Positions 34,557-46,480 of a stretch of DNA of 64,000 nt are shown here, in pieces; the stretch's first letter is position 1, and every line of letters begins with the position of its first letter. The notes below the pieces were generated by a model. The model searched no databases, was not told the origin of the DNA, and saw only the letters and a program-made list of their open reading frames with translations. This stretch comes from Struthidea cinerea (taxonomy: Eukaryota > Chordata > Aves > Passeriformes > Corcoracidae). The stretch lies in NCBI GenBank assembly GCA_013397865.1, contig VZTI01003795.1, forward strand, positions 377,296 to 441,295, read 5' to 3'. Position numbers and translations under genes: made by a program.

Positions 34557-37500
34557 TTGCTCCTTTTATCCCTGTGCCCAGCTCCTTTGCAAAGGTTAAA
34601 CCTCTCACAGAAAATACTCAGTTCTCTTCTCACAGTCCCAGCGCCGGCTGTGTTGCAATCACTGCTTGTGCACATCCCACATGCAGCTTCAAAACAGATT
34701 TTGGCAGCTGGAGGACACATCTTGAGGGACACCCTGGTTGTTCCCCTCCTGCTTGCACAACAGCGCCCTTTCTCCTCTGCATCCCTGCAAAATGGGTAAG
34801 TGAGGTCACCAAACATTTGTGTCACCTGTTCCCACACTCAGCGCCGGGAAATGGGGATTCTGTGAAAGGCAAGAGTTTTATTCGGTGCTCTGTGGGTATC
34901 AGTAGCGCTGGAGAACTCAAGCCACGAGCCTCCAGAGATAAATACCATTTATATGATCCATTGCTGTGGGGTTTTTTTCTCAGCATTTCATGGTTTGTGC
35001 CTCTGCAGATGCTGCTGGTGATGCGGCTTTGAGCAGATTTGTGAAATCCACTGGCTCCCTTCTGCTCTGCCCTCTGTGTCCTGCTCTGACACACACAAAC
35101 TCTGGGAAACCTTCCCTTTACCACCCAGCACGACGGGACCCGCTCCCTTCGAATGATGTAAAGACTCAAACAGCACTAAAAGCCCCAGCAAACAAGTCCT
35201 GTCTCAGAGAGAGCATCTCTGGAGCTGGAGAGGGAAAGAGAAATTCCTCCTGACACCGCTCGTGCTGTTGTTTCTTCCAAGGAGCCACCACCCTCCCCTT
35301 CCACAGGTTTGCCTGATTATTCCCCCTGATATTTGACATTTTCCATTGCAGAGGAAGGCAAAGCAAGCAGAGCTCCCTCCATCGCCTCATGCACAAGGTG
35401 GAGAAGGAATAAGACCCCCAAAGGGGAGCTGGTCGGAGCTGGGGCTTTGCCTCAGCCAGGAAGGAAGGGGACAGGGCTGGTGGCATTGCCAGCACACAGC
35501 GACAGTTCCAGGTCCTGGCCCGCGGCCAGTGCTGGGAGAAAGGGGTTCTGTCACCAGCACAAAGCAGAGTTAAACTGGCAAGAGGGAACGAACAAAAGTT
35601 CTCGAAAAGTTCACGAGGACTTAACTTTTCCATTGAAAAAAAAAAAAAAAAAGAAGAAGAAGAAGAAAGAACAAGAGAAAGATTTCCTGGAAATGAACTG
35701 GCTCATTAAGTCTTCACTTTGGAGTCTGCCTCTGCCTCCCCCCGGAGCTGAAGGGCTGAGGGAGGAGAAACATCCCCAGGAGCTGCAAGGGCTCCACCTG
35801 TGAGCGCAGACAGATCCCAGCGGGACGCTCCCTGCTCCAGCGCAAACCCAGCCCCAGAACCGCCCTAACACTGGTTGTTTCCTCTATTTCCCAGCACAGC
35901 ACGAGCCTCCTTTGCCGATGAACCCGGAGCGGAGCACGCTGCCCGTGCCCGGCGTGAATCCATCCCCGCAGCGCGGGACGGGCGAGGCCGCTCCGGCTGC
36001 GGGTGCCGCACGCTCCCCGCAGGGACCCGCCGGGAACTCGCTCTGGTGAACAGGGAGATTCTCATTTCCTACACTTAATAACGCCCTCTTTATCCAGCGA
36101 AGGGACAAAGCACACAAAGGGCCATTGAGCAGCCGCCTCCAGCGCGGAGCCACGGGCACCGTGTCCCAAATTGCCCCCCTGGAGTGACAGCGAGGAGCAG
36201 CCCAAGACTTTCAGGCTAAGTGAGAAGAACTCAGCCTGCTGGTGTTTTTTGAGTGTTGGGGACCAAGGGAGCAAAGAATGTGTGTGCTCAAGGTTCGGAA
36301 TCTTGGGGACAGTGCTTCACCCTGCAGGATTTGGGGAGCAAAGGGGTGTTTGGTGTCTGCACAGGAACGCTGGGGTTTTTCAGGTCTCCTCACAGCTGTG
36401 ATGCAGATGAACATGAAATGCTAATTAAGCAACTCCCCTGAAGTGCAAACGCAACAAAACCGGTATTTCTGAGAATTCCAAGGAGCTTCCCAAAAAGCAG
36501 TGGTGCAAGCTCCAAAGCAGCTGAGACAAACTCCCGTGGGGTGCAGGAGGGGGAGGCTGAGGGATGCCAAGCACACGGCTGGTGTCCTGTAGAGGAATCC
36601 CATAGCTGTGACACCGTGTCCTGTGACAGACGCTCTGCCACCTCCCCCAGCCCCTTGCACCTCCCCACGGCCCCCCCCCTGCATCCCCCTGCAGTGCCAG
36701 GGCTGTTTGTGCTTCCCCTGGGCAGCACCTCCAGATCTTGGAGCTCAGCTGGAGAAAAAAAACGCCCTTTCTTCAGAGCAACCCAGGCAAAAAAAACCCA
36801 AAACAAGAGGAGACAGGAGCAGCATCAAAGAGAAAGCTCTTTGTGTGTGTCCTGGAAGGAAAGGCAGCTTGAACAGGGGATGCCACCTGCTCTGGTGACA
36901 CCAGGGCACACAGCTCCTGCCCCTGCAGCACCACTGGCCGTGGTGGCTGGGCCAGAGCAGAGCCAGATATTGTCCCAGCAGCAGAAAGGAGGCAAGGCAG
37001 ATGCTGGAAAACTCGACAGCTCAGGAGTCCAGTTCTCTTTTTCCACTCACTTGAGACAAAAGAGGAAATGGAGTTGGATTCTGTGTCCATGTGTGGAGGG
37101 GGAGCAGGGCGGGTCAGCTCCTCAGCCTGTGGGTACCAGGGTGTTGGAACAAGCATCTCCCAGCATTGAATTTTTAAAGCATTTCAGCTTGAATTACTCT
37201 GCAGATGAAGCTGAGAAGGATTTTCCTCCTGCAATGCTGCTTCCTGATACATCTCAGCACCTCAAAACCCTTTGCAGTCTTCCAGCCCCAAATATTCTCT
37301 TCAGCAGCAGCTGGATAAAATATCAGGCCGAAGACGACGTGTGGCTGTGGCAGCAGCCAAACCCAACAAAATATTTGCTTCAAAGCAGGAAGAAGGACAG
37401 CGTGTCCAGCTGGGAAAAGCAGGAAACGGTTTCTAAAAGAGAGAAAGAAGGGGATGGAGAAGGAGATGATTGTGTAAGACATGATGTTTCAATTAGAACG

Positions 37501-38089
37501 GTCCTGAGTGATATCAGCAGCTCATGAACTCGTGTTCTAGGCAGGACGGAGGTGTTTGATTTGTTCCTGTGCATCTCCATCCTGGCACAGACATCAGATG
37601 GGTTTGTGGACAGGTAAGGGAGGACGTGGCCTGTGCAGCAGCCGAGCCAGAAACACCCCTGTGTGTCCATGATCCCAGTGGGTAACACTGGCATGAGGGT
37701 GGAACCCGCCCCTCCTGCAGGGCTTGGTGCTTTTCAGGATGAGTTTTGGCTGTTTGAAAATACCAGAAGCCAGCTGGGCCAGTCATTTCCCTGGAGAGGA
37801 GCTGGGTTGGCTCAGACACGGCTGAGGGATGTCAGCAGGAGACTGGGTGTCAAAGGCAAACCACTCCCGTGGATTCGGGGCTTGCTGGAACAAGTTCTCC
37901 TGGGTTATTGTGGTTGTGCAATATCACAGGTTTGCTGCAAGAGTCGTCACTACTGCCACATCCCTGGCTCTCCCAGGTAAATAGATGCAGCTTTTGGAAA
38001 TTAAAATGCCTGTAAATAATAATCAGCTCTTGCAGGTGGCCACAGCAGCTTGGCCCTTGCTTTGGGACTTTTTTTTTTCTTTTTCTTTT
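34557..38089. other. Intergenic DNA, no gene recognised
   Basis: I see no exon series or family motif here. Open frames occur by chance, the longest (36541-37527, + strand) lacking any recognisable domain. It contains an A-rich/GAA tract at 35636-35675 and a poly-C run near 36667. Confidence 0.6.
35636..35675 (+). repeat. Poly-A and GAA simple repeat
   Basis: A run of about 17 A followed by GAAGAAGAAGAAGAA and then A-rich sequence. It may be a retrotransposon tail, but no element body is recognised in front of it. Confidence 0.85.
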
Positions 38090-38561
38090 NNNNNNNNNNN
38101 NNNNNNNNNNNNNNNNNNNNNNNNNNNNNNNNNNNNNNNNNNNNNNNNNNNNNNNNNNNNNNNNNNNNNNNNNNNNNNNNNNNNNNNNNNNNNNNNNNNN
38201 NNNNNNNNNNNNNNNNNNNNNNNNNNNNNNNNNNNNNNNNNNNNNNNNNNNNNNNNNNNNNNNNNNNNNNNNNNNNNNNNNNNNNNNNNNNNNNNNNNNN
38301 NNNNNNNNNNNNNNNNNNNNNNNNNNNNNNNNNNNNNNNNNNNNNNNNNNNNNNNNNNNNNNNNNNNNNNNNNNNNNNNNNNNNNNNNNNNNNNNNNNNN
38401 NNNNNNNNNNNNNNNNNNNNNNNNNNNNNNNNNNNNNNNNNNNNNNNNNNNNNNNNNNNNNNNNNNNNNNNNNNNNNNNNNNNNNNNNNNNNNNNNNNNN
38501 NNNNNNNNNNNNNNNNNNNNNNNNNNNNNNNNNNNNNNNNNNNNNNNNNNNNNNNNNNNNN
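38090..38561. other. Assembly gap (472 N)
   Basis: The sequence is replaced by N. The left edge is a pyrimidine run (T-rich, TTTTTCTTTTTCTTTT) and the right edge is TTCCCTTCCCTC, so the missing DNA is probably a pyrimidine-rich simple repeat. Confidence 0.97.
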
Positions 38562-39221
38562 TTCCCTTCCCTCTATTTTAGCCCCACGGGCAGCTCAGGA
38601 CTCTCCTTGCTGGCACTGGCTGCTGGCACAGCCACAGCTTCCTCCACCCACAGACCTCGGTTTTCTTTGGCCCCACTTTGAGAAATTCATTTCATGCTCC
38701 AAATGCAAATCCTCTCAAGGGCTCTCAGGATGCTGAGGAGGAATTCAGAAGGAATAACAGAAAGAGGCGAAGGAGGGGGGGTTTTGTTTCATTCTTTTTG
38801 TTCCAATTTGAGAAATAACTGGCTTTGAATCTGCTGTTTGTTTCCTCCTCAGGAGAGGACAGAAGCCTCCTGCCAACATCATGTCAAGGGCTCCACCACA
38901 CTGCACACGAGGATTTGTGAATGCCTCTCACAAAGCTCTGAGGAGCGAGAAATGGGCTCTGGTGAGGAAATGATTGCACAACATCTCCTCCCTCTGAATC
39001 CTCGTGTTCACAGAACATCCGTCCCCTGTCCTGGGGCTTTCCTGGAAGCTGAGGGGGAGTAGTTACAGGGCAAACAGATGGGATTTAACAGATTTTGGTT
39101 AACTTCAGACATGGAAACCCAAGACGGGAAAACTGGGAGTGAAGGATCTCCTTTTGAGGGGGAAGAAATCACCTTCATTTTATTAAAAACTGGGCATGGT
39201 CACAAAGTGGTGCAGCGTGTG

Positions 39222-39340
39222 ATGGCCAAGTGTCCAAGGCCAGGCTGGATGAGGCTCTGAGCACCCTGGGACTGTGGGAGGTGTCCCTGCTGATGAACTT
39301 TAAGCTCCTTTCCGACTCAAACCATTCTGGGATTCTGTGT
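39222..39340 (+). repeat. CR1 LINE 3' fragment
   Basis: Reads GATGGCCAAGTGTCCAAGGC, then GGGAGGTGTCCCTGCTGATG and CAAACCATTCTGGGATTCTGTG. It is a forward CR1 3' end. Confidence 0.8.
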
Positions 39341-39477
39341 TTTACCAGCAATGGCAATGCACTTCAAAACCACCCCTTCGAGTGGAACACAGACAATCGT
39401 TTTCTTGAGCTGCCACGTTTCCAGCAGAAGGACTGCAGGTCAGTGTTTCCTTCCAAACAAACACTTTGCTCTGTCAC

Positions 39478-39525
39478 CATGAGGTTGGAAAAGGCCTCTA
39501 AGATCAAGTCCAGCCGTTACTGGCT
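39478..39525 (-). repeat. CR1 fragment
   Basis: Reads GAGGTTGGAAAAGGCCTCTAAG, then ATCAAGTCCAGCC. It is a short reverse-oriented CR1 piece. Confidence 0.65.
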
Positions 39526-40257
39526 GATCTCTTCCTTTCGCAGCCTCTCTTCTGACTTTGCTAGAAAGGGAAAATTGCCATTTTTGAGGAAAAAAAATAT
39601 TTGATTTGACATTTGCAGCTGTCTCACCTCAAACACAGCTGCCTTTAGAGGGCTCCCACAAGAGCAGGTGGGCTGAACGTGTCCTGTGGGGAAAATGCCT
39701 CTGATCCCACCTGGGAATAGACGGAGACCGCAGGTGGGATGCTCAGGGCCGCAAGACACCTCGTCCTTGCTCTGCCACGGATCCCTCCTGCTCTTTGTGC
39801 TGCTGCTGGATCTGCTTCTGCAGGAAAAGCCTCTGCAAGCTGCTGCTGCTGACACAAGGCAGGGCTGCAGTTTCCATAAGGAAAATCCAGGCAGCTGGGA
39901 TGTGGGAGCAGGGAATGACGGCACCGGGGAGGGAACAGGAGCCAGCAGAGCTCTGCCCATGCGGAAAGGCCGTGGGGACACAGAGGGTGCCCGACAGCTG
40001 CGTGCTCTCAAAGCAGGGCTCGTTTTCCCCTTCTCTCCAGGCCAGAGTTTGTGCCTTTTTCGTTCGTTTGTTTGTTTGTTTTCCACGCGAAGGGAATTCC
40101 GCACAATGGCTTTCCCAGAAAGAAGACGCGAGACTTTTCTTGGCTTTCCTGGAAGCGATGAATCACCTCGCTCCTTTCTGGGGGGTCCCGGCGGCGGGGG
40201 GCGCGACCCGGTGCGACATCCGCGCTCGGGCTGTGCCACCTCCTGGTGACAGCGGGC

Positions 40258-40506
40258 GGTGCATCCCTGTATCCCTGTATTCCTGCATCCCTGTATTCCT
40301 GCATCCCTGCATCCCGGAATCCCAGCATCCCTGTATCCCTGTGCCCCGGCATCCCGGCATCCCGGCATCCCGGAATCCCTGTATCCCTGTATTCCTGTAT
40401 CCCTGTATCCCTGCATCCCTGCATCCCGGAATCCCTGTATCCCTATATCCCTGCATCCCAGCATCCCTGCATCCCTGTGTTCCTGCATCCCAGCATCCCT
40501 GTATCC
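40258..40506 (+). repeat. 8-bp minisatellite (GCATCCCT/GTATCCCT)
   Basis: About 30 tandem copies of an 8-base unit, mostly GCATCCCT or GTATCCCT with variants such as GTATTCCT, GAATCCCA and GCATCCCG. The unit is not a multiple of 3, so all frames read an 8-residue periodic peptide (CIPASLHP-like). That produces long open frames on both strands that should not be taken as genes. Confidence 0.95.
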
Positions 40507-40971
40507 CAAAATCAGCCATCCACAGGTCTGCATCACCAGGATTTCCTGGTTTTGCTGCCCAGCTGAGCCAGCCCGAGTTTTTCCCCAGACCCTCGTTCTG
40601 CAGCTCGGCGCTGCCGTCGGGTGGCTTTGGATCCGACGGAGGGAGGTCAGAAAGCCGCACCAGAGGGGCTGTGGATGTGGCTGGTGGCCACGGGAGCGCA
40701 GCAGCCACCACCAGCAGGGATGGTCACTTCTTCAACCTGTCCGTGGTGAAGCTCTGACCGCATTGGTGGCATCAGAGCTGGCCCGGGCTTGGGGCAGATG
40801 GGTCCTGGGATTGCCTTTGCCTAAAGGGACATCTCAGTATCAAATGTATCGACTTGGTACTGAAGGAAGGGAGAGGAAATAAACGGGTGTTACCCCAGTT
40901 TATCCCTGTCTCTCCTCCAGCGCCAGCTTCCTTGAAATACTGCTGTGCCCACAGCCAGGCGGTTTGGAACG
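40415..40971 (+). repeat. Duplicated segment, copy 1 (ends at a single-N join)
   Basis: From the last minisatellite units to GGTTTGGAACG at 40971, this segment repeats at 41011-41567 with a constant offset of 596 bp. I see no difference wherever I compared. The single N at 40972 follows immediately. This looks like two contig ends carrying the same sequence. Confidence 0.85.
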
Positions 40972-40972
40972 N
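40972..40972. other. Single-N contig join
   Basis: One ambiguous base separates the two copies of the duplicated segment. It marks an unresolved assembly join inside the minisatellite locus. Confidence 0.9.
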
Positions 40973-41103
40973 CCCTGCAACCCTGCATCCCTGTATCCCT
41001 GCATCCCTGTATCCCTGCATCCCGGAATCCCTGTATCCCTATATCCCTGCATCCCAGCATCCCTGCATCCCTGTGTTCCTGCATCCCAGCATCCCTGTAT
41101 CCC
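40973..41103 (+). repeat. 8-bp minisatellite, second block
   Basis: The same GCATCCCT/GTATCCCT array resumes just after the single N. From about 41011 it repeats the end of the first block exactly. Confidence 0.93.
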
Positions 41104-41567
41104 AAAATCAGCCATCCACAGGTCTGCATCACCAGGATTTCCTGGTTTTGCTGCCCAGCTGAGCCAGCCCGAGTTTTTCCCCAGACCCTCGTTCTGCAGC
41201 TCGGCGCTGCCGTCGGGTGGCTTTGGATCCGACGGAGGGAGGTCAGAAAGCCGCACCAGAGGGGCTGTGGATGTGGCTGGTGGCCACGGGAGCGCAGCAG
41301 CCACCACCAGCAGGGATGGTCACTTCTTCAACCTGTCCGTGGTGAAGCTCTGACCGCATTGGTGGCATCAGAGCTGGCCCGGGCTTGGGGCAGATGGGTC
41401 CTGGGATTGCCTTTGCCTAAAGGGACATCTCAGTATCAAATGTATCGACTTGGTACTGAAGGAAGGGAGAGGAAATAAACGGGTGTTACCCCAGTTTATC
41501 CCTGTCTCTCCTCCAGCGCCAGCTTCCTTGAAATACTGCTGTGCCCACAGCCAGGCGGTTTGGAACG
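41011..41567 (+). repeat. Duplicated segment, copy 2
   Basis: This copy matches 40415-40971. After 41567 the sequence continues uniquely with AGATGATTTTTATCC, so this copy is joined to the right flank and copy 1 to the left flank. Confidence 0.85.
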
Positions 41568-41569
41568 AG

Positions 41570-41612
41570 ATGATTTTTATCCAAACCCAAACCATTCTGT
41601 GATTCTGTATGG
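41570..41612 (+). repeat. CR1 3'-end fragment
   Basis: Reads CCAAACCCAAACCATTCTGTGATTCTGT with the octamer ending. Only the last bases of a CR1 copy are present. Confidence 0.6.
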
Positions 41613-43724
41613 TGGGAAGGTGTCCCAGCCCTTCCTGCTGCAGTTTGGGATCATGGCTATCTGCAGCCTTTAATCCCTGCTCAGCTGAGGAGAGAGTTTC
41701 TGGTCGCTCGTGCCTCCATGCTGCCAAATCAGACTCTCGTTTTTTGCAGTCATAACTCTCCACCCAGTCCCACACCGACTTCCATAAATCTGTGTCTCCT
41801 TTCCTCTTGGAGGGGCTGAGGGTGCTCCCAGTTCAGGGCAAGAAGGAGCAGTTAATTGGTACGGAAAGAATAACAAAGTGCGGGCACAGAGCCGAAACCA
41901 GGATTTATTTAGGAAGATTTTCTGGTTGTTATCTACTTAGGAACAGAGGATTTGTCAGAACAGATCAGAGCATTTTCATCAAATCTGGCATCCTGCATGG
42001 AGTGGAGATAGTGAGAGGATGTTCCTGGGGGGAAACTCTCTCTGGATTCTCTCAGAAGTGCAGGTGCAGGGCCTGGTGCTGTCGGAAAGGAACCAGAAGC
42101 AGCAGCAATGTCCAGTCCCTGTCACACTGGAACCAGCAAAGGCACCTTCAGCCTGCCCCGAGCCTCAGCCTGAGCCAACCCAGCAGAAGTGCAGGGGATG
42201 CTCCCCTGCTGCAGGATGGTGAGAGCTGGCCCTGGGCTCCAGCACGTTAAAATAAACCCAAATCCTTCCCCAACTCAGCCCCAACTCCGGCCACAGCCCC
42301 CCGGCTTAGCCACAAGAGCCACGTCTGGGGACACAGAGCACAAAACCCCCCAGGCTCCACCAAGAAACACATTTTTGGATATTCCCACTGGCATTCCAGT
42401 GACAGCAGCATCACCCTGAGCCATGGAGGGCTTGGGAAATGTTTGGTTTATGAGGCGGGGTCGGAGCTGCTGCGAAAACAATCCCTGCTCTTAAAAAGAA
42501 AACATTCTCTTGTAAACAAGAGGGAAAACAAACATGTATGTATCCAAAGGAAAGAGGCTGGGGAAATGCCCTTTCCCATGCAGGACGGGGCTCTGGAAGG
42601 GCAGCGGGGAAGAAGAGCCCCGTGGCAGAGGGTGAGAGCGTGGGCTGGGCTGGGAGCACCGGGGCCGTGGTGGCCTCAACTCCTTGGTGCTGCTCTCGTT
42701 TATAAATAGCAAGCAGTGAGTTATTATTAGAGTTCAGTGAGTGGGGCTGGAGGAACGACAGGAAACCTCTCCAGAAGAGCTGTTTCCAGGTCAACCACAG
42801 CTCCTGGGGTGGTGTCTGGAGGAGAACATCCCGAGAAGCACCTCGGCTCATGGAGACAGCTCTGGGAGTGAGGGGCTTCACTCTGCACCAGCTCCGTGGG
42901 GTTGGTGCAGGGGCACCCCCAGGATGCTCTGGTCTCACCCCACTCTGTGTTTCCTGTTCAGGGCATCCCCAGAGCAGCTTTCCTTGGGTGTTTTATCCCC
43001 AGCACGTTCCCCAGGACTCGGAGGACGCAGCCAGCCCCTGCACTGCCAGCCCGTCCTGAGGCTCATGAGGAAGCTGCTTCCCACACCAGAGCAGGGAGAC
43101 CTTTCCATCACGTCTCGGAGCTGCCCCAAGGCCTCTGGATGGGCACAGAAAGAGGAGGATGCACCCCTGGAAAGCCCCGCAGGTGGGTCAGTGTTCCTGA
43201 ACACACCAGGTGTGCCAGGCTGCCTTCTGTGTGTGCGTGTCCCGTGCTGTCCTCACGCCTGGTGCCTGCCACCCTGCAGACCTCTCCCAGAGAGCAGCAC
43301 TCAGTCCGTGCCTGGTGGCTCTCAGCCATTTCTCCCAAAGACATGGATTTTGGGCCATTTCTCCTAAAATCCTGGAGGACGAGCCCTTCCAGTGGCATTA
43401 ACTCCTGCAAGATGCACCTGGGCACATCGAGGGTTACCTTGCCCTGTCTAAACTCCTCTGTACTCCCTGATTTTACAGCTCCTGCTTTTAAATCTTACTT
43501 TTCTTGCTTGCCTCTCTGTTGGAAGCCACTTTTTTTTTATCATCTACGCATTACACCTTCTAAAATACGTCCCTTAATCCACAAAGGTGCACCCAGCAAT
43601 GCCCAGGGGTCCGTGACTGGAAGCATTTCCCTGGGGAATGTCCTTTACAGAGCCAGCAGGGTCAGAGGGAGAGGAAGAACAGCACACACACATGATCAAT
43701 ATTTTTTAAAATAGGCTTGGAAAG

Positions 43725-43975
43725 CAAAGCATGAGAAGCCTCTATCTGGTTTTAATTTCAAATGGAAAAAAAAAAAATAGGGCTATTAATATATGGTAAT
43801 GTTACTCCACTGGAAGAACAAAGTGTAGACAACTGCAGGCTTAATGAGGCTCAGGAAAAATCAAATTGAAAGCAAACCTTTGAGAATCTCTAGGTAATCT
43901 GTGTTCCATTTATCATACTTTGGCAATCAGAAAGTAAAACCGGGCTTAACATAATGAGGAAAATCAAACAGGCTT
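43725..43975. other. Candidate conserved non-coding element
   Basis: About 250 bp of AT-rich single-copy sequence with several homeodomain-type TAAT/ATTA cores and no repeat signature, standing out from its GC-rich surroundings. Function is not shown. This is a compositional guess only. Confidence 0.25.
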
Positions 43976-45942
43976 TTTTTTTTTTTTTCCCCTGCTGCTC
44001 CAAAATCCCAGAATATCATCATCACAGAAAAGGGGAAAAAAAGGAGGAACTTCTGCCCTCCTGCTGGAGCACAGGGAATTTAATTGCAAAGGTTTCTTCC
44101 TGTGTGTCTGAGAAGATAACGCAAGGCTGGGATTTTTTAATGACAATATTTGAGCTCTCCTTGGCGACACCGAGCTAAAGCAGCGGTGCTGTCCTGAGCT
44201 GGCACATGGGAAGGAAAAAAACGGTTTGTAACAAGGTGAAAATGGGAAAAAGCCAAAAAAAATGACTTCTCTTGAGATCTCCAGCTGGCCAGGTCAGCAG
44301 CACAGCACCGGCCCTGGCCAGGCTGGGGAGGTGTTGAGGACACTGGTGGGGAGGACACAGCTGAGGAAAAGCTGTGGGTTTGGTGATTCCAGACCCCTGA
44401 ATCTTCCAGTCACTGGAGGGGATCATGCCATGCACCCCCAGCGCTGCCCCGTGCCAGCCTGGCACTGCTCCCCCTGCCCAGGCAGTTTTGGGGCACACAG
44501 GGGTGGAGCCCAAGGCACCAGAGCCAGGCCTCACCCCGAGTGCTGCCCCCAGCACGGGGCATCTCTGGGTGTCCCGGCTGTGAGCACGGAGGGGAAGCTG
44601 ATATTTGGGAATGAGGCCTCCAAAAGGCCCGGATGGAACCACTGCACTCTGAGATGGATGCTCCCCGTCCCGACACCAGAGCTGGAGGTGGCCAACACCC
44701 AGCTCCAGACAAGATGCCTTTTACCCCAGGTACCCTTTTCCTTCACAGATTTCGCTGCTGGACCTCCAGGATCTGAACAACTGTGGATGCTGAACAGACC
44801 CACAGTAACATCCTCTCCATCTGCATCCACGTCCCCGCTGCTTCGTCCCATCTTCTAATCCCCACAGGATGCAAAGGGTCCTGCAGGCACCATGAAACCC
44901 TTGGGTTGGGGGCTGCTGAAACTTCTTGCACAGCTCCTCCTTCCACTCTGAGGGTGGGATATTGAAGCAGGACATGATGCCATCCATGGCTTTTCCATGG
45001 TCACAATGCCACAGGTCGGGCAGGTCCCTGTAAAGCTGGACACAAATCACTGGGTGACATCACCAGCTGCTGCTCCAGCCTTTCCCTCCCCAGTTCCCTG
45101 CTGCTTTCCTGGGAGAACGCTCATTATCTATGGTTCATCACACCCAGCTCCTGCCCAGTTCACCCCAGAGCCCAGGCAGGTTAAACCCCCAGCGCTGTGA
45201 TCTGTGCAAGCACCACCTGATTAAAACATATAAAAAAATAAAACAGGGATATAAAACTGCCAGTTGCCCACAGAATCAAATTGAATTAGTCCAGCTCAGC
45301 CTCCCCCATCCTTCCTTGGTAATAAAACCACTCACTCTCCAATTACGGAATTTCAGGTGTGTGGGAAAGCAAATCCTTGGGCTCATGTGGGGCAGTGGGA
45401 GAGCTCAGCCCAGTGAGGGATGTCCTGGGCTCTCTCTTATCAGTAACGGCGCTTTGTGTGGCCTGAAAATAAAACAACATCTCTCCACAGAGGGACAGGC
45501 AACAGGCGTGGATCATAACCTTTCCTGGAGCTGTGGCGGCCTCACACAACAGCCAAAAATCTTCTCCTTCCCATCCAGAGGGAGGTTCCTGCTCTGCCGT
45601 GCACATCATCCTCACCTTCCTCCTTCCCTTGCACCTTGCAGGGCTGGGGAGGGTCCAGAGCAGCTGCCAGGGGTTAATGAGCAAAACATCCTGAGTGAAC
45701 CAGGCTGCTTAATGAGCATCTCTCCTGCCGGTGAAGAGCTGTGATGAGAATATTCCCTGCTCCGGTGATGCTGGGGATGTGACAGCCCACCAAGGAGGGA
45801 GCTGGGAGCCGGGGAGAGACAATCATTACAGCCAAGTTCATCTGCATTAATCTTGCACTCATTAAAATCAGTTGTTCTGTTTCTAATTCAACCAGTGCTG
45901 CCAAGATCAAGAATTAAAAATTGATGAGCCAATGTCCCTGGA

Positions 45943-45971
45943 AAAAAAAAAGAAAGAAAGAAAAAAGAAAC
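45943..45971 (+). repeat. A-rich (GAAA)n tract
   Basis: A run of ten A followed by GAAAGAAAGAAAAAAGAAA. Simple sequence. Confidence 0.85.
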
Positions 45972-46334
45972 CACCTAAGTTCATCATCCAGAGCAGCACA
46001 GATTTTTAAAATAATCATTAAAAATGTCTGGCTGCTCCTTCGGGCTTGACACTTCCATGAGGGGTGGGAAAGTGTACAAAAACTGAAAATGTTACACAGT
46101 CATGGGAGCCTGGAGGCCGGAGCTTCTCGGGGGCAGCCCCCAGAATGGCCTCGCTTATGGGGAAAACCCAAATCCTGAGCCACAGGGGAGGGATGAGCTC
46201 GCTTGGCTCCTCGCATCCTGCCTCAGAACAAGTGTCACTGCCCGAGTGACAGCAGCCAGGCGCTCCGTGGGTGCAGAGCAGCACCCAGCAGGAACACAAG
46301 AGTTAACAGCAGAGGTGAATAGTGACTTTCTGAT

Positions 46335-46480
46335 CCTGCATGAGTGACAAACTCGACATGATTTTTAATATGTGCCTAATTAACGTCACTGATGACAATG
46401 GCTGGAGACATTGATGATAAACACCATTTATTTGAAGCAGATGAGAATTTGGAAAAGGCTCTCCAAGAACCCAAACTGAA
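46335..46480. other. Candidate conserved non-coding element
   Basis: A short AT-rich single-copy stretch with TAATTAACG, TGATGACA and ATTTATTTGAA in a GC-rich, repeat-marked region. The look is that of a vertebrate enhancer core, but nothing here proves conservation. Confidence 0.25.

Larger units (their letters stand above)
38562..40257. other. Intergenic DNA with CR1 pieces
   Basis: No coding exon recognised. Two CR1 remnants are listed separately. The segment near 40060-40080 is a short (TTTG)n run. Confidence 0.6.

Noticed and set aside
36541..37527. Open frame of 328 codons on the + strand
   Set aside because: It has no recognisable domain, no splice context and a composition like the surrounding non-coding DNA. 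It looks like a chance open frame in GC-rich sequence.
39517..40757. Open frames of 320-339 codons on both strands over the 8-bp repeat
   Set aside because: The length comes from an 8-bp minisatellite that keeps all frames open. The peptide is purely periodic.
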